Shown piece after piece: positions 23,841 through 31,227 of a DNA stretch of 34,531 nt. Position 1 is the stretch's first letter. Each line of letters starts with the position of its first letter. Below the pieces are notes generated by a model, which did no database searches, was not told where the DNA came from, and saw only the letters and a list, made by a program, of their open reading frames with translations. Position numbers and translations under genes: made by a program. The DNA is taken from the NCBI GenBank assembly GCA_040226215.1, contig JAVKFF010000105.1, forward strand, positions 1 to 34,531, given 5' to 3'. Source of the stretch: JAVKFF01 sp040226215. Lineage in GTDB: Bacteria > Pseudomonadota > Alphaproteobacteria > DSM-16000 > Inquilinaceae.

Positions 23841-24470
23841 ATGACCCGCATCCTGCTCGACTCGCGTGGCTTCCTCGACCGGATGACCCGATGGGTCGCC
23901 ATCGTCGGCTTCTGTGCCCTGGTCGCGGTCAGCGTGCTGACCATGGTCGACGGCACCTCGCGCTATATTGGCCTGCCCCGGATCACCGGCTTCACGGATA
24001 TGGGGCAGGTCTTCTTCGCGGTGATCATCGCCTGCTGCTTCCCGATCGGGCTGTTGCGCAATCAGAACGTGACGATCACCTTTGTCGGCAAGGCGCTGGG
24101 CCGGCGCGGCAACGCGGTGCTCAATTTCTTCGGTGCCCTGATCACCTTCGCCTTCTTCGTGTTCGTCGCCTACCAGTTCTTCGTCTACACCATCGACGTG
24201 ACCGAGACCGGGCGCACCACGCGTACCATCCTGATGCCCGTCGCCCCCTGGTGGTGGGTGACGTCCGCCATCATCCTGACCACGGTGCCGGTGCAGCTCT
24301 GGGTCCTGTTGGCCCGTTTGGCCGAAATCCGCGATCCCGACCGCACCTTTGTCTTCGAGCATATCGACGAAGGTGCCGGACACGCGGAGGAAGGCGTCGT
24401 GGCCTCCGATCCAATCGACTTCAGCGCGGTGGCTGAGCCCCCACCCGCCGACCGGGAGCAGCGCCAATGA
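23841..24470 (+). CDS. TRAP transporter small permease, DctQ family
   Basis: A 209-residue inner-membrane protein with four hydrophobic segments: about 16-38 (VAIVGFCALVAVSVLTMVDG), 50-72, 90-115 and 135-157. It is the small subunit that joins DctM to form the sodium-driven transporter. A hydrophilic, acidic C-terminal tail of about 50 residues is longer than usual. The stop overlaps the DctM start (ATGA), so the two are translationally coupled. Confidence 0.92.
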   Translation: MTRILLDSRGFLDRMTRWVAIVGFCALVAVSVLTMVDGTSRYIGLPRITGFTDMGQVFFAVIIACCFPIGLLRNQNVTITFVGKALGRRGNAVLNFFGALITFAFFVFVAYQFFVYTIDVTETGRTTRTILMPVAPWWWVTSAIILTTVPVQLWVLLARLAEIRDPDRTFVFEHIDEGAGHAEEGVVASDPIDFSAVAEPPPADREQRQ

Positions 24471-25783
24471 GCGATCCGTTCAGCATGGCAATGCTCGGCC
24501 TCGGCGGCATGTTCGTGCTGATCGCGCTGCACGTGCCGATCGGCGTGGCCATGGGCATTGCGGGTTTCATCGGCGTGGCTGCCTTCGTGCCCGTGAACGC
24601 CGCCATGTCGCTGTTCGTCATCGAGAGCGTGTCGGCGATTGCCAATCCGGGTCTCGGCATCGTCGCGGTGTTCCTGCTCATGGGCTCCTTCGCCAACGTG
24701 GCGGGCTTGTCGGCCGACATCTTCCGGCTCGCCTATGCCGTGATCGGCCACTGGCGTGGCGGCCTCGCGATGGCGACGATTGGCGGCTGCGCCGGCTTCG
24801 GCGCGGTCTGCGGTTCCTCCGTGGCGACGACGGCGACCATGGGCCGGATCGCCCTGCCGGAGATGGTGAAGCGTCGCTACTCGCCCTCTTTCGCCAGCGG
24901 CTCGATCGCCTCGGGCGGCACGCTGGGCATGTTGATCCCGCCTTCGGTGCTGATGGTGCTCTATGGCGTGCTGACCGAGCAGTTCGTCATCGCGCTCTTC
25001 GCCGCCGCACTGCTGCCTGGCCTGATCGCCGTGGTGCTCTATTTCGTGGCGATCTTCATCACCGTGACGCTGAAGCCGGGGCTGGCGCCGCCGGGGCCGA
25101 AGATGGCGTGGTCCGAACGCGGCCGCATCTTCGTGCAGTCATGGCGGGTCATCCTGCTGGCTCTGGCGGTCAGCGTGGGCATCTATTCCGGCATCTTCAC
25201 GGTGACGGAGGCGGCCTCCGTCGGTGCCACGCTCGCCTTCCTCTTCGCGCTGTTCTCCGGCAACCTCTCGCTCAAGGCCTTCTTCAAGGTTCTGCTGGAG
25301 ACGGCGGGGAACACCTGTCTGATCTACACGATCCTGATCGGCGCCAATATCTTCTCCTACTTCATCACCCTGACCCAGGCGCCGGACGAGATCATCGGCT
25401 GGATCAGGGCGGCCGAGTTGGCGCCCTTCGTCGTGATCCTGATTCTGATCGTGGTCTACCTGATCCTCGGCTCGATCTTCGACACCGTGGCCTCGATGGT
25501 CATCACGCTGCCCTTCGTCTTCCCGCTGATCATCGAGATGGGCTACGACCCGATCTGGTGGGGCGTGATGATGATCATGGTGATGGAGGTCGGCATGATC
25601 ACGCCACCGATCGGCATCAACGTCTTCGTGCTGCACGGCGTCGCCCGAACGCTGACGCTGCGGCAGATCTATGCCGGGATCACGCCCTTCTTCATCGCCG
25701 ATGTGACCCGTCTGATCATCATGGCGGCGTTCCCGCTGATTGCCTTGGCGATCCCGGCCTGGCTCGGCTTCGTCCGGCTCTAG
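24467..25783 (+). CDS. TRAP transporter large permease, DctM family
   Basis: A 438-residue inner-membrane protein with about 12 hydrophobic segments, the channel subunit of a TRAP transporter. Family segments: LHVPIGVAMGIAGFIG, FGAVCGSSVATTATMGRIALP, SGGTLGMLIPPSVLMVLYG, MITPPIGINVFVLHGVA. Start overlaps DctQ by 4 nt. It probably exchanges sodium for a carboxylate delivered by the DctP protein. A short inverted repeat (25784-25803) follows the stop. Confidence 0.94.
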   Translation: MSDPFSMAMLGLGGMFVLIALHVPIGVAMGIAGFIGVAAFVPVNAAMSLFVIESVSAIANPGLGIVAVFLLMGSFANVAGLSADIFRLAYAVIGHWRGGLAMATIGGCAGFGAVCGSSVATTATMGRIALPEMVKRRYSPSFASGSIASGGTLGMLIPPSVLMVLYGVLTEQFVIALFAAALLPGLIAVVLYFVAIFITVTLKPGLAPPGPKMAWSERGRIFVQSWRVILLALAVSVGIYSGIFTVTEAASVGATLAFLFALFSGNLSLKAFFKVLLETAGNTCLIYTILIGANIFSYFITLTQAPDEIIGWIRAAELAPFVVILILIVVYLILGSIFDTVASMVITLPFVFPLIIEMGYDPIWWGVMMIMVMEVGMITPPIGINVFVLHGVARTLTLRQIYAGITPFFIADVTRLIIMAAFPLIALAIPAWLGFVRL

Positions 25784-25803
25784 CGGGCTGGCGGGGAAGC
25801 CCG
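25784..25803 (+). terminator. Weak hairpin after dctM
   Basis: CGGGCT and AGCCCG form a 6-bp stem with an 8-nt loop immediately after the DctM stop. No T-run follows, so at best it is a weak or factor-dependent terminator. Confidence 0.25.
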
Positions 25804-25851
25804 GCGACCGGCGCCGAGTACGGCGATGCCGGTCTCCTCCATGACTCGCGG

Positions 25852-25880
25852 TTGAGGCCCAGAGGCGGGCGGGCTAGGAT
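25852..25880 (+). promoter_or_regulatory. Sigma-70-like promoter before the exported protein gene
   Basis: TTGAGG (25852-25857), a 17-bp spacer and TAGGAT (25875-25880) predict a start near 25887 and a leader of about 43 nt. No GntR-type dyad is present, so this gene may not belong to the regulon. Confidence 0.45.
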
Positions 25881-25929
25881 GATCCCTGCTCAGCGCCGCC
25901 CCCTGGGCGTTCCCGGCGGAAACCAAGGC

Positions 25930-27075
25930 ATGAAGATGACGGCCAAGCGCTTGCCAACCCTTGTGGCGCTCGCCGCCGCCCTGCTCCTGGCCGTGACGGC
26001 CCGGGGGCAGGAGGTGGCCCACTACGTCTCCGTGAACGACCTGCAGCTCAGCCACGACGGGATCATCATCCCGGTCCACGAATATGTGGACGTCGTCCTC
26101 GGTCCGGACGGCAAGGGCACCATCGAGGTGGGCTTTCAGCATTATGGCGCCTCGGCAGTGGACATGCTGCGCCTCCTCGGTGGCGAGGCCATCCTGCACG
26201 AGCCGCCGATCGAGCCCGCCGATCTGGGCGAATTCGATATGGACTCGCTGCAACGGGTGGTGATGACCGGTACCGTCCAGGTGGGGCCCGGTCGGCTGAC
26301 CTGGGAGCCCGACATGCTGGCGCCGGCGGCGGCTGAGGGGCTGCGCGCCGGCGGGAACGACCCGCATGTCAGCCCGTTCCGGCTGGCACCGCCGGCGGGC
26401 GGCGCGGAACTCAGCGGCGGCGGCGAGAGCGATCTCGGCGACAGCTTCACGCTGATGGTCGACGGCGTTGTGCACAGCTACCGTCGCGCCGATCCGCGCC
26501 TCTGGCAACTGACCACTTTCCTGGCCTACACGACAGAGCAGTCGATCATCCGGTCGACCCCCTGCTACACGCCCGTCGCGCAAGCCTATCTGGATGGCAG
26601 ACCCTACCCCTTCGGTGCGCAGGCGGTGGCGCAGCTGGAGGAAGCGGCCGCCGACCGGCCGGGACTGGCGATCTTGCAGGAGCGTGGCCACGGCGCGGCC
26701 CTGAACCACTTCCTGGACGCGGCGCTGGAGGCGCGCGGCGCCCTGAACGCCTGGGTTGGGGAGGAGGTGGACCGGGAGGGTTTGGGCTTCGTGATGACCG
26801 CTCTCAACAGCTTTCTCGTGGAGCCGACGACGGCGCAGCAGGCGTGGGCTACCCGTGCCGAGATGATGGTCCGCCTGATCGAGCAGATGCACATTCTGCC
26901 GGGTGACCCGGACTTCCCGGACGATCTGCAGGCCGCGTTCGGCGACCTGGCGCGGGCACAGGCCGACCGGTACGCGGCGGATCCCTGGGCCACCACCGGG
27001 CCGTGGACCAACGCCTACACCGGCGGCTGGGCGACGCTGGTGCTCATGCTCCTGACGTTCGAGTGCCCGACCTAG
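25930..27075 (+). CDS. Exported protein of unknown function
   Basis: A 381-residue protein that I do not recognise. It opens with a signal peptide (MKMTAKRLPTLVALAAALLL, cleavage near residues 24-27), and a mature start QEVAHYVSVNDLQLSHDG. Residues 28-180 look beta-rich, with a low-complexity Gly/Ala/Pro stretch at 131-170; residues 185-350 look helical. There are only two cysteines, Cys212 (STPCYTP) and Cys379 near the C terminus, which could form a disulphide if it is periplasmic. A hydrophobic segment at 366-376 is too short for a sure membrane anchor. It has its own promoter after dctM and is convergent with the racemase-like gene. Much longer in-frame upstream sequence overlaps dctM and is not coding. 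Confidence 0.75.
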   Translation: MKMTAKRLPTLVALAAALLLAVTARGQEVAHYVSVNDLQLSHDGIIIPVHEYVDVVLGPDGKGTIEVGFQHYGASAVDMLRLLGGEAILHEPPIEPADLGEFDMDSLQRVVMTGTVQVGPGRLTWEPDMLAPAAAEGLRAGGNDPHVSPFRLAPPAGGAELSGGGESDLGDSFTLMVDGVVHSYRRADPRLWQLTTFLAYTTEQSIIRSTPCYTPVAQAYLDGRPYPFGAQAVAQLEEAAADRPGLAILQERGHGAALNHFLDAALEARGALNAWVGEEVDREGLGFVMTALNSFLVEPTTAQQAWATRAEMMVRLIEQMHILPGDPDFPDDLQAAFGDLARAQADRYAADPWATTGPWTNAYTGGWATLVLMLLTFECPT

Positions 27076-27091
27076 TGTATGATTGCCCGAG

Positions 27092-27865
27092 CTAGGCGGC
27101 GGTGAGCGCGTCGTAGCGGGCGTGCCAATGGTCGCCGTCGACCCAGCGCAGGACATCAGCCGCATCACCCGGCGTGCGGCCGTCAACCGCCACCACGCTG
27201 CGCCAGCCGATCGCCAGCATGCAGGAGAGCACCGGCGCGTCGCCGGCGCGGGGGCGGTGCCGGATGGTTGGCAATGTCGGCATGCCGGTGCCCAGCATGA
27301 CCACGGCGTCGAGGTCGGCCTCGCCCAGCTTGTCCAGGGTCTCGGTCGCCGTCTCCGCGCGGATCGAATAGATCGGGTGGAACTGGCTGTCGTCGAGTTG
27401 GGCGCTCGACACGGCGGCGACCTCGAAGCCGCGGTCCTGCCAGTAGCCCACGCTGGTCTCGGTGAAGTCGGCCGGGTAGGGTGAGACGAGGCCGATGCGT
27501 TCTGCTCCGAGCGCGGTCAGCGCGTCGCACACGGCGGTGCCGGCGGTCACGAAGGGTATGCCGATCGTGTCGCTGAGGCGTGCGATCGTCGCGTCCTCCT
27601 CCTCCACGCCGATCAGGTAGGAGGCGCCGGTGCAGGCAAAGGCGATGGCCTGGACCGGCGCGTTGGCGAACTGCTTCACGCTCTCGCCGAGGCCGCGGAA
27701 ATAGTCGACGAGGCGTGCGTTGAGGGTCGGCGCCAGACTGGTCATCCGCGCGTTGATCATCGAATAGCCCCGTGGCCAGAGGATCCAGAACTCCGGCTCC
27801 ACGGTGGTGTTCGCCTGTGGCGTCAGCGCGCCGATCAGGCCCTTTGGTGCGTACTCGACAGCCAT
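27092..27865 (-). CDS. Asp/Glu racemase-superfamily protein, maleate isomerase/AMDase-like
   Basis: A 257-residue protein of the Asp/Glu/hydantoin racemase superfamily, closest by eye to maleate cis-trans isomerase and arylmalonate decarboxylase: GALTPQANTTVEPEF at the start, FACTGASYL (Cys78) and SCMLAIGWR (Cys215). Having both cysteines fits isomerase or racemase chemistry; the decarboxylase has only the second. Likely substrates are dicarboxylic or enol acids. It lies 12 nt after the FAD monooxygenase, in one operon. Maleate isomerase commonly follows oxidative ring degradation, which would suit a monooxygenase partner, but this is inference. Confidence 0.82.
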   Translation of the reverse strand: MAVEYAPKGLIGALTPQANTTVEPEFWILWPRGYSMINARMTSLAPTLNARLVDYFRGLGESVKQFANAPVQAIAFACTGASYLIGVEEEDATIARLSDTIGIPFVTAGTAVCDALTALGAERIGLVSPYPADFTETSVGYWQDRGFEVAAVSSAQLDDSQFHPIYSIRAETATETLDKLGEADLDAVVMLGTGMPTLPTIRHRPRAGDAPVLSCMLAIGWRSVVAVDGRTPGDAADVLRWVDGDHWHARYDALTAA

Positions 27866-27877
27866 TGGCGTTCCTGA

Positions 27878-29092
27878 CTACTGGATGGCGGCGGCCCGGT
27901 TAAGGCCCTCGATCATCGAACTTCGCAGAAGGTAGGCACGGGCCCTGACCGGATCGGCGATGGTCGCCTGCAGGTCGCGCAGGATCGACAGCCGCCGCTC
28001 GGGATCGCGCTCCTGCATGCGGCCGCGATTGCGGTCGGCCTGGGCGATGATCTCCTCCTCGGCGATAGGCCGGCGCTGCCGCTCGTAGCGGTCGAGCAGG
28101 GTATCGTCGGCCTCGCCACGCCAGACGCGGATCAGTTTCTCGGTCAGATTGAAGGCATCGTGGATGCCGCCATTCATGCCCATGCCGCCCGACGGGCTGT
28201 TGAGATGGGCGGCGTCGCCGGCGAGCAGGATACGGCCGACACGATAGCGGTCGACGATGCGCCGATGGATGCGGTAGGGCCGCACTTCCTCGACATCGTA
28301 GGGTTCGGGTCTGGCGACGATGCGCTGAAGCTTGCGCTCGATCGCCTCTGGCAGGAGCGCTTCCTCCACGCTCTCCCCGGCGTCCTGATGCAGGCTGCAG
28401 CGCCAGATGCCTGGCAGGCGCAGCAGGCTGAAGGTACCCACATCGGACCAGATGTAGTTGACGTTTGAGAGCCCCTCCAGGTGCTCGTGGAATGGAAACC
28501 GCGTGGTGGCGAGAATGGTGGTTTCTGGATAGGTGGCGCCGCTCAGCGACAGACCGAGCGCCTCGCGCACCGTGCTTCTGGCGCCGTCGGCGCCGATCAG
28601 CCAGCGTCCCCGCAGGCGTTCGCCCGCATGCGTGCCGCCGAGGGAGACCGTCACGCTGTCGGCATCCTGGCTGGCCGAAGCCACCGGAACGCCGTGCCGA
28701 ACCGTGACCCCGCCATGGCTCTCGAGCCAGTCGAGCGCCAGGCGGACGAATTTGTGCTGTTCGCACTGCAGGCGGAAGGGGTGATCGGTGACGTCGGCGA
28801 GGATGCCGAGGTCGAACTCCGCCCGCTCGCCGGAGCGGTGCATGCGGATCTGCCAGGTGGGCGTGACAAGACCGGCGGCAACGAGTCGGTCGGCCAGCCC
28901 GTAAGGCGCCAGCATGTCGAGGGTCGGCGGATGCCAGGTCGATGCTCTCAGATCCTCCTGCGGCGCCGCCTCCGCCTCCAGCACGGTGCAGGGGATGCCG
29001 GCCTCGGCCAGGCGAATGGCCGCGACCAGGCCGACCGGTCCGGCGCCGGCGATGATGATGCGGTTTTCATCCGACTTGTCTGGCAACGTCAC
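27878..29092 (-). CDS. FAD-dependent monooxygenase (class A flavoprotein hydroxylase)
   Basis: A 404-residue group A flavoprotein. FAD-binding IIIAGAGPVGLVAAIRLAEA (12-31), the conserved middle motif LRGRWLIGADGARSTVREAL, and the second FAD site ILLAGDAAHLNSPSGGMGMNGG near 280-302. Length is near that of p-hydroxybenzoate- or salicylate-hydroxylase-type enzymes, without the extra C-terminal domain of PheA or MhpA. It would hydroxylate an aromatic or related ring with NAD(P)H and oxygen. The GTG at 29092 is preferred, since AAGGA lies 11 nt upstream; the longer TTG start at 29140 would begin inside the operator. GntR site 5 overlaps its promoter (TATACT). Confidence 0.85.
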   Translation of the reverse strand: MTLPDKSDENRIIIAGAGPVGLVAAIRLAEAGIPCTVLEAEAAPQEDLRASTWHPPTLDMLAPYGLADRLVAAGLVTPTWQIRMHRSGERAEFDLGILADVTDHPFRLQCEQHKFVRLALDWLESHGGVTVRHGVPVASASQDADSVTVSLGGTHAGERLRGRWLIGADGARSTVREALGLSLSGATYPETTILATTRFPFHEHLEGLSNVNYIWSDVGTFSLLRLPGIWRCSLHQDAGESVEEALLPEAIERKLQRIVARPEPYDVEEVRPYRIHRRIVDRYRVGRILLAGDAAHLNSPSGGMGMNGGIHDAFNLTEKLIRVWRGEADDTLLDRYERQRRPIAEEEIIAQADRNRGRMQERDPERRLSILRDLQATIADPVRARAYLLRSSMIEGLNRAAAIQ

Positions 29093-29121
29093 GGGGCGCG
29101 GCTTCCTTGAGCGGTAAAAGT

Positions 29122-29139
29122 TGTCTCTAGTATAAGACA
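29122..29139. promoter_or_regulatory. GntR operator site 5, before the FAD monooxygenase
   Basis: TGTCTCT-N4-TAAGACA, a dyad with five of seven arm pairs, and TTGTCT...AGACAA when extended by one base. On the minus strand it covers a TATACT -10-like box, about 30 bp before the GTG at 29092. It ties the minus-strand operon to the same regulator as the SDR and TRAP operons. Confidence 0.6.
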
Positions 29140-29206
29140 AATTTTTGGGAATGCCACGCCCCCGACGGTCCGTCGGGCGGTTGTGCGTGCTGGGGAAGGG
29201 GAACTG

Positions 29207-29743
29207 TCAGAAGCGCCACATCCGCTGGAACACACCGTCGCGCCGGATCAGCAGGTGCTGCAGGGCCGCGGCGACATGCACGATGATGAGGGCGATGAGA
29301 AACAGCTTCGCGATGTGGTGGATGGACTGGAAGACTCCGGCAACCTCGCGGTCGACCGGGAGCAATGGCGGGATCCCCATCCAGTTCAGCACCTCGACGG
29401 GGAAATTGCCGGTCACGGTGAAGACGTAGCCGCTGACCGCCATCACCAGCAACAGAACATAGAGCGCCCAGTGGTTGATCGCGGCCGCCACTCGCTGCCA
29501 GATCGGCACGGAGGCGGGCAGGGGCGGGGGCTTGTGGGTGAAGCGCCACAGGAGGCGCAGCACCACCACCAGAAGGATGATCAGCCCCAGCGCCTTGTGG
29601 GTGGCGTAGAGGAAGTCCTGCAACTCCCCCCGGCCGACGCGCCCCATGGCGAGCGCGACCGGAATAGTGGTGAGCACCAGCACAACGGTGAGCCAGTGAA
29701 AGGTCCGTGCGACGGCGCCATAGGCGGCAGCGGGTTCGGCCAT
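29207..29743 (-). CDS. Cytochrome b561 family protein
   Basis: A 178-residue di-heme inner-membrane cytochrome b. Four hydrophobic segments and the expected histidines: ARTFHWLTV, LYATHKALGL, INHWALYVLL, SIHHIAKLFL and IIVHVAAALQHLL. Such proteins pass electrons from ubiquinol, some to superoxide. The ATG at 29743 has GAGGG about 9 nt upstream and gives the family's usual length. It is 114 nt upstream of the FAD monooxygenase on the same strand; whether they share a transcript is unclear because an operator and promoter lie between. Confidence 0.9.
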   Translation of the reverse strand: MAEPAAAYGAVARTFHWLTVVLVLTTIPVALAMGRVGRGELQDFLYATHKALGLIILLVVVLRLLWRFTHKPPPLPASVPIWQRVAAAINHWALYVLLLVMAVSGYVFTVTGNFPVEVLNWMGIPPLLPVDREVAGVFQSIHHIAKLFLIALIIVHVAAALQHLLIRRDGVFQRMWRF

Positions 29744-29820
29744 GATTCGTCCCTCACTCCAGTTTGCGACTCTGGTCGCGGAACAAGATGGCGCGTCCGG
29801 GTCCACTCGGCAAATCGCGC

Positions 29821-29842
29821 CGATATCCCGCGATATCCCGCG
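29821..29842. repeat. Tandem 10-bp direct repeat
   Basis: CGATATCCCG occurs twice in direct succession from 29821, a period of about one helical turn, followed by CG. It lies about 80 bp upstream of the cytochrome b561 gene, where a direct-repeat-binding regulator could act. Confidence 0.4.
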
Positions 29843-29874
29843 CCACAATACAGGATCGGCAGACGTCATCGGCT

Positions 29875-29888
29875 GCGGAACGTTCCAA
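29875..29888. promoter_or_regulatory. LacI-type operator O1
   Basis: GGAACGTTCC (29877-29886) is a perfect palindrome with central CG, as in LacI-family sites; read on the minus strand it gives TTGGAACGTTCC, the same half-site as O2. It lies 199 bp, centre to centre, from O2. The rest of 29744-30168 holds no gene that I can support. Confidence 0.45.
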
Positions 29889-30041
29889 TTTGGCCTGTGC
29901 CCCGCGCGGAGTCGAGGCTGGTCGAAATTGCGCGTCGACATCTTGCGGAATCCAGGTCTCCTCGCGTTTCTTGCGTGAATGCAAGGGCTGTCGAGCGTCC
30001 GTCAGGCGAGAGAGCGGCGATAGTCCGGGCTCGTTTCACGC

Positions 30042-30087
30042 TTGACGAATGCCGGTCTTCTGTCTTACGACGATTGGAACGATCCAA
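30042..30087 (+). promoter_or_regulatory. lacI-type promoter with operator O2
   Basis: TTGACG (30042-30047) and a weak TACGAC (30066-30071) are 18 bp apart. TTGGAACGATCCAA (30074-30087) follows at the expected start of transcription; only its sixth pair mismatches, and CG is central. Placement suits autorepression. Confidence 0.5.
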
Positions 30088-30168
30088 ATCAGGATCGAGG
30101 CAATCGAGCCGTCGCGGGACGGCCTCGCCGGCGGCATCCGCCGGCTGCCAGGGGAGGAACGCGCCAAG

Positions 30169-31227
30169 GTGGTGCTCTCGGTCGATGACCCGGCAGGACA
30201 GACGCGCAACCGGCGGGCGACGCTGGTGGACATCGCGCGACATGCCGGTGTCTCCAAGTCCACCGTTTCCCTGGTCCTTCAGTCGAGTCCGCTGGTGCGT
30301 GAGGAGACGCGCGAGCGCGTCCACCGTGCCATCGACGCGCTCGGCTACGTCTACAACCGCAGCGCCGCCAATCTGCGCCGGGCCCAGTCCAACGTCGTCG
30401 GCATGGTGATCAACGATCTCGGCAATCCGTTCTTCGCCGAACTCGCCGTGGGCATCGAGCGGGTCTTCCAGACCGCCGGTTTCGTGCCGCTGATCGCCAA
30501 CAGCGCCGAAAGCCCGATCCGCCAGGCCGAGGTCCTGCGCTCGATCCGCGAGCAGGGGCCGGCCGGCTTCATCATCTGTCCCGCCCGGGGCACACAGCCA
30601 ACGGCCATCGACGACCTGATCCGCGGCGGCCTTCCCGTCGTGCTGGCGATGCGCCGGGTGGCGGGCGTGCGAGCAACCTGCGTCGCGCCCGACAACCGGG
30701 ATGGCGCCCGCAAGGCGGTGGAGCACCTGCTCCGCCTCGGGCACCGGCGGATCGCCTATTTCGGGGGTTTCGCCGATACCGTGGCGGATGGCGAGCGGCA
30801 GGGCGGCTATCGCGACGCGCTCGCTGCTGCCGGCCTGGCCATCGACGAAGCCCTGGTGATCTCCGGCGCGCCGACGCGCGAGTCGGGCATGCAGGGGATC
30901 GACAGGCTGTGGGCCGTTGCTGACGATGTCACGGCCGGGCTCTGCTTCAACGACCTGGTCGCGCTCGGCGTGGTCGCCGGTCTGCGCCGCCAGGGACGGG
31001 AGGCGGGCCGCGACTTCGCCGTGATCGGATTCGACGACATCGCCGAGGCCAGGCATGCCTCGCCGGCGCTGACCACGGTGGCGGTCGACACCAAGGCCCT
31101 GGGCGAGCGGGCGGCCCAGGCCGTCCTCGGAATGATCCAGGGCAACCGTCCGATGGAATCGCATGTCGGCGCCGTGGACCTCGTCGTGCGAGAGAGCTGC
31201 GGCGCGCGGCTCGGGGAGGCAATGTGA
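30169..31227 (+). CDS. LacI-family transcriptional regulator
   Basis: A 352-residue LacI/GalR-type repressor. The HTH is RRATLVDIARHAGVSKSTVS followed by LVL and the hinge helix NRSAANLRRAQS. The periplasmic-binding-protein-like core follows: VVGMVINDLGNPFFAELAVG, IICPARGTQP, VEHLLRLGHRRIAYFGG, VIGFDDIAEARHASPALTTV. The start at GTG 30169 gives the usual family length and has GGGGAGGAA about 11 nt upstream; the frame is open back to 30049 but that part runs through the operator. The stop overlaps the next gene's GTG by 4 nt (GTGA), so the regulator is coupled to the operon it probably controls. Confidence 0.88.
   Translation: MVLSVDDPAGQTRNRRATLVDIARHAGVSKSTVSLVLQSSPLVREETRERVHRAIDALGYVYNRSAANLRRAQSNVVGMVINDLGNPFFAELAVGIERVFQTAGFVPLIANSAESPIRQAEVLRSIREQGPAGFIICPARGTQPTAIDDLIRGGLPVVLAMRRVAGVRATCVAPDNRDGARKAVEHLLRLGHRRIAYFGGFADTVADGERQGGYRDALAAAGLAIDEALVISGAPTRESGMQGIDRLWAVADDVTAGLCFNDLVALGVVAGLRRQGREAGRDFAVIGFDDIAEARHASPALTTVAVDTKALGERAAQAVLGMIQGNRPMESHVGAVDLVVRESCGARLGEAM

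Noticed and set aside
24349..27075. A 908-codon open frame on the plus strand
   Set aside because: Its first half overlaps dctQ/dctM in another frame and is Arg-rich; only the part from ATG 25930, with a signal peptide, is a credible gene.
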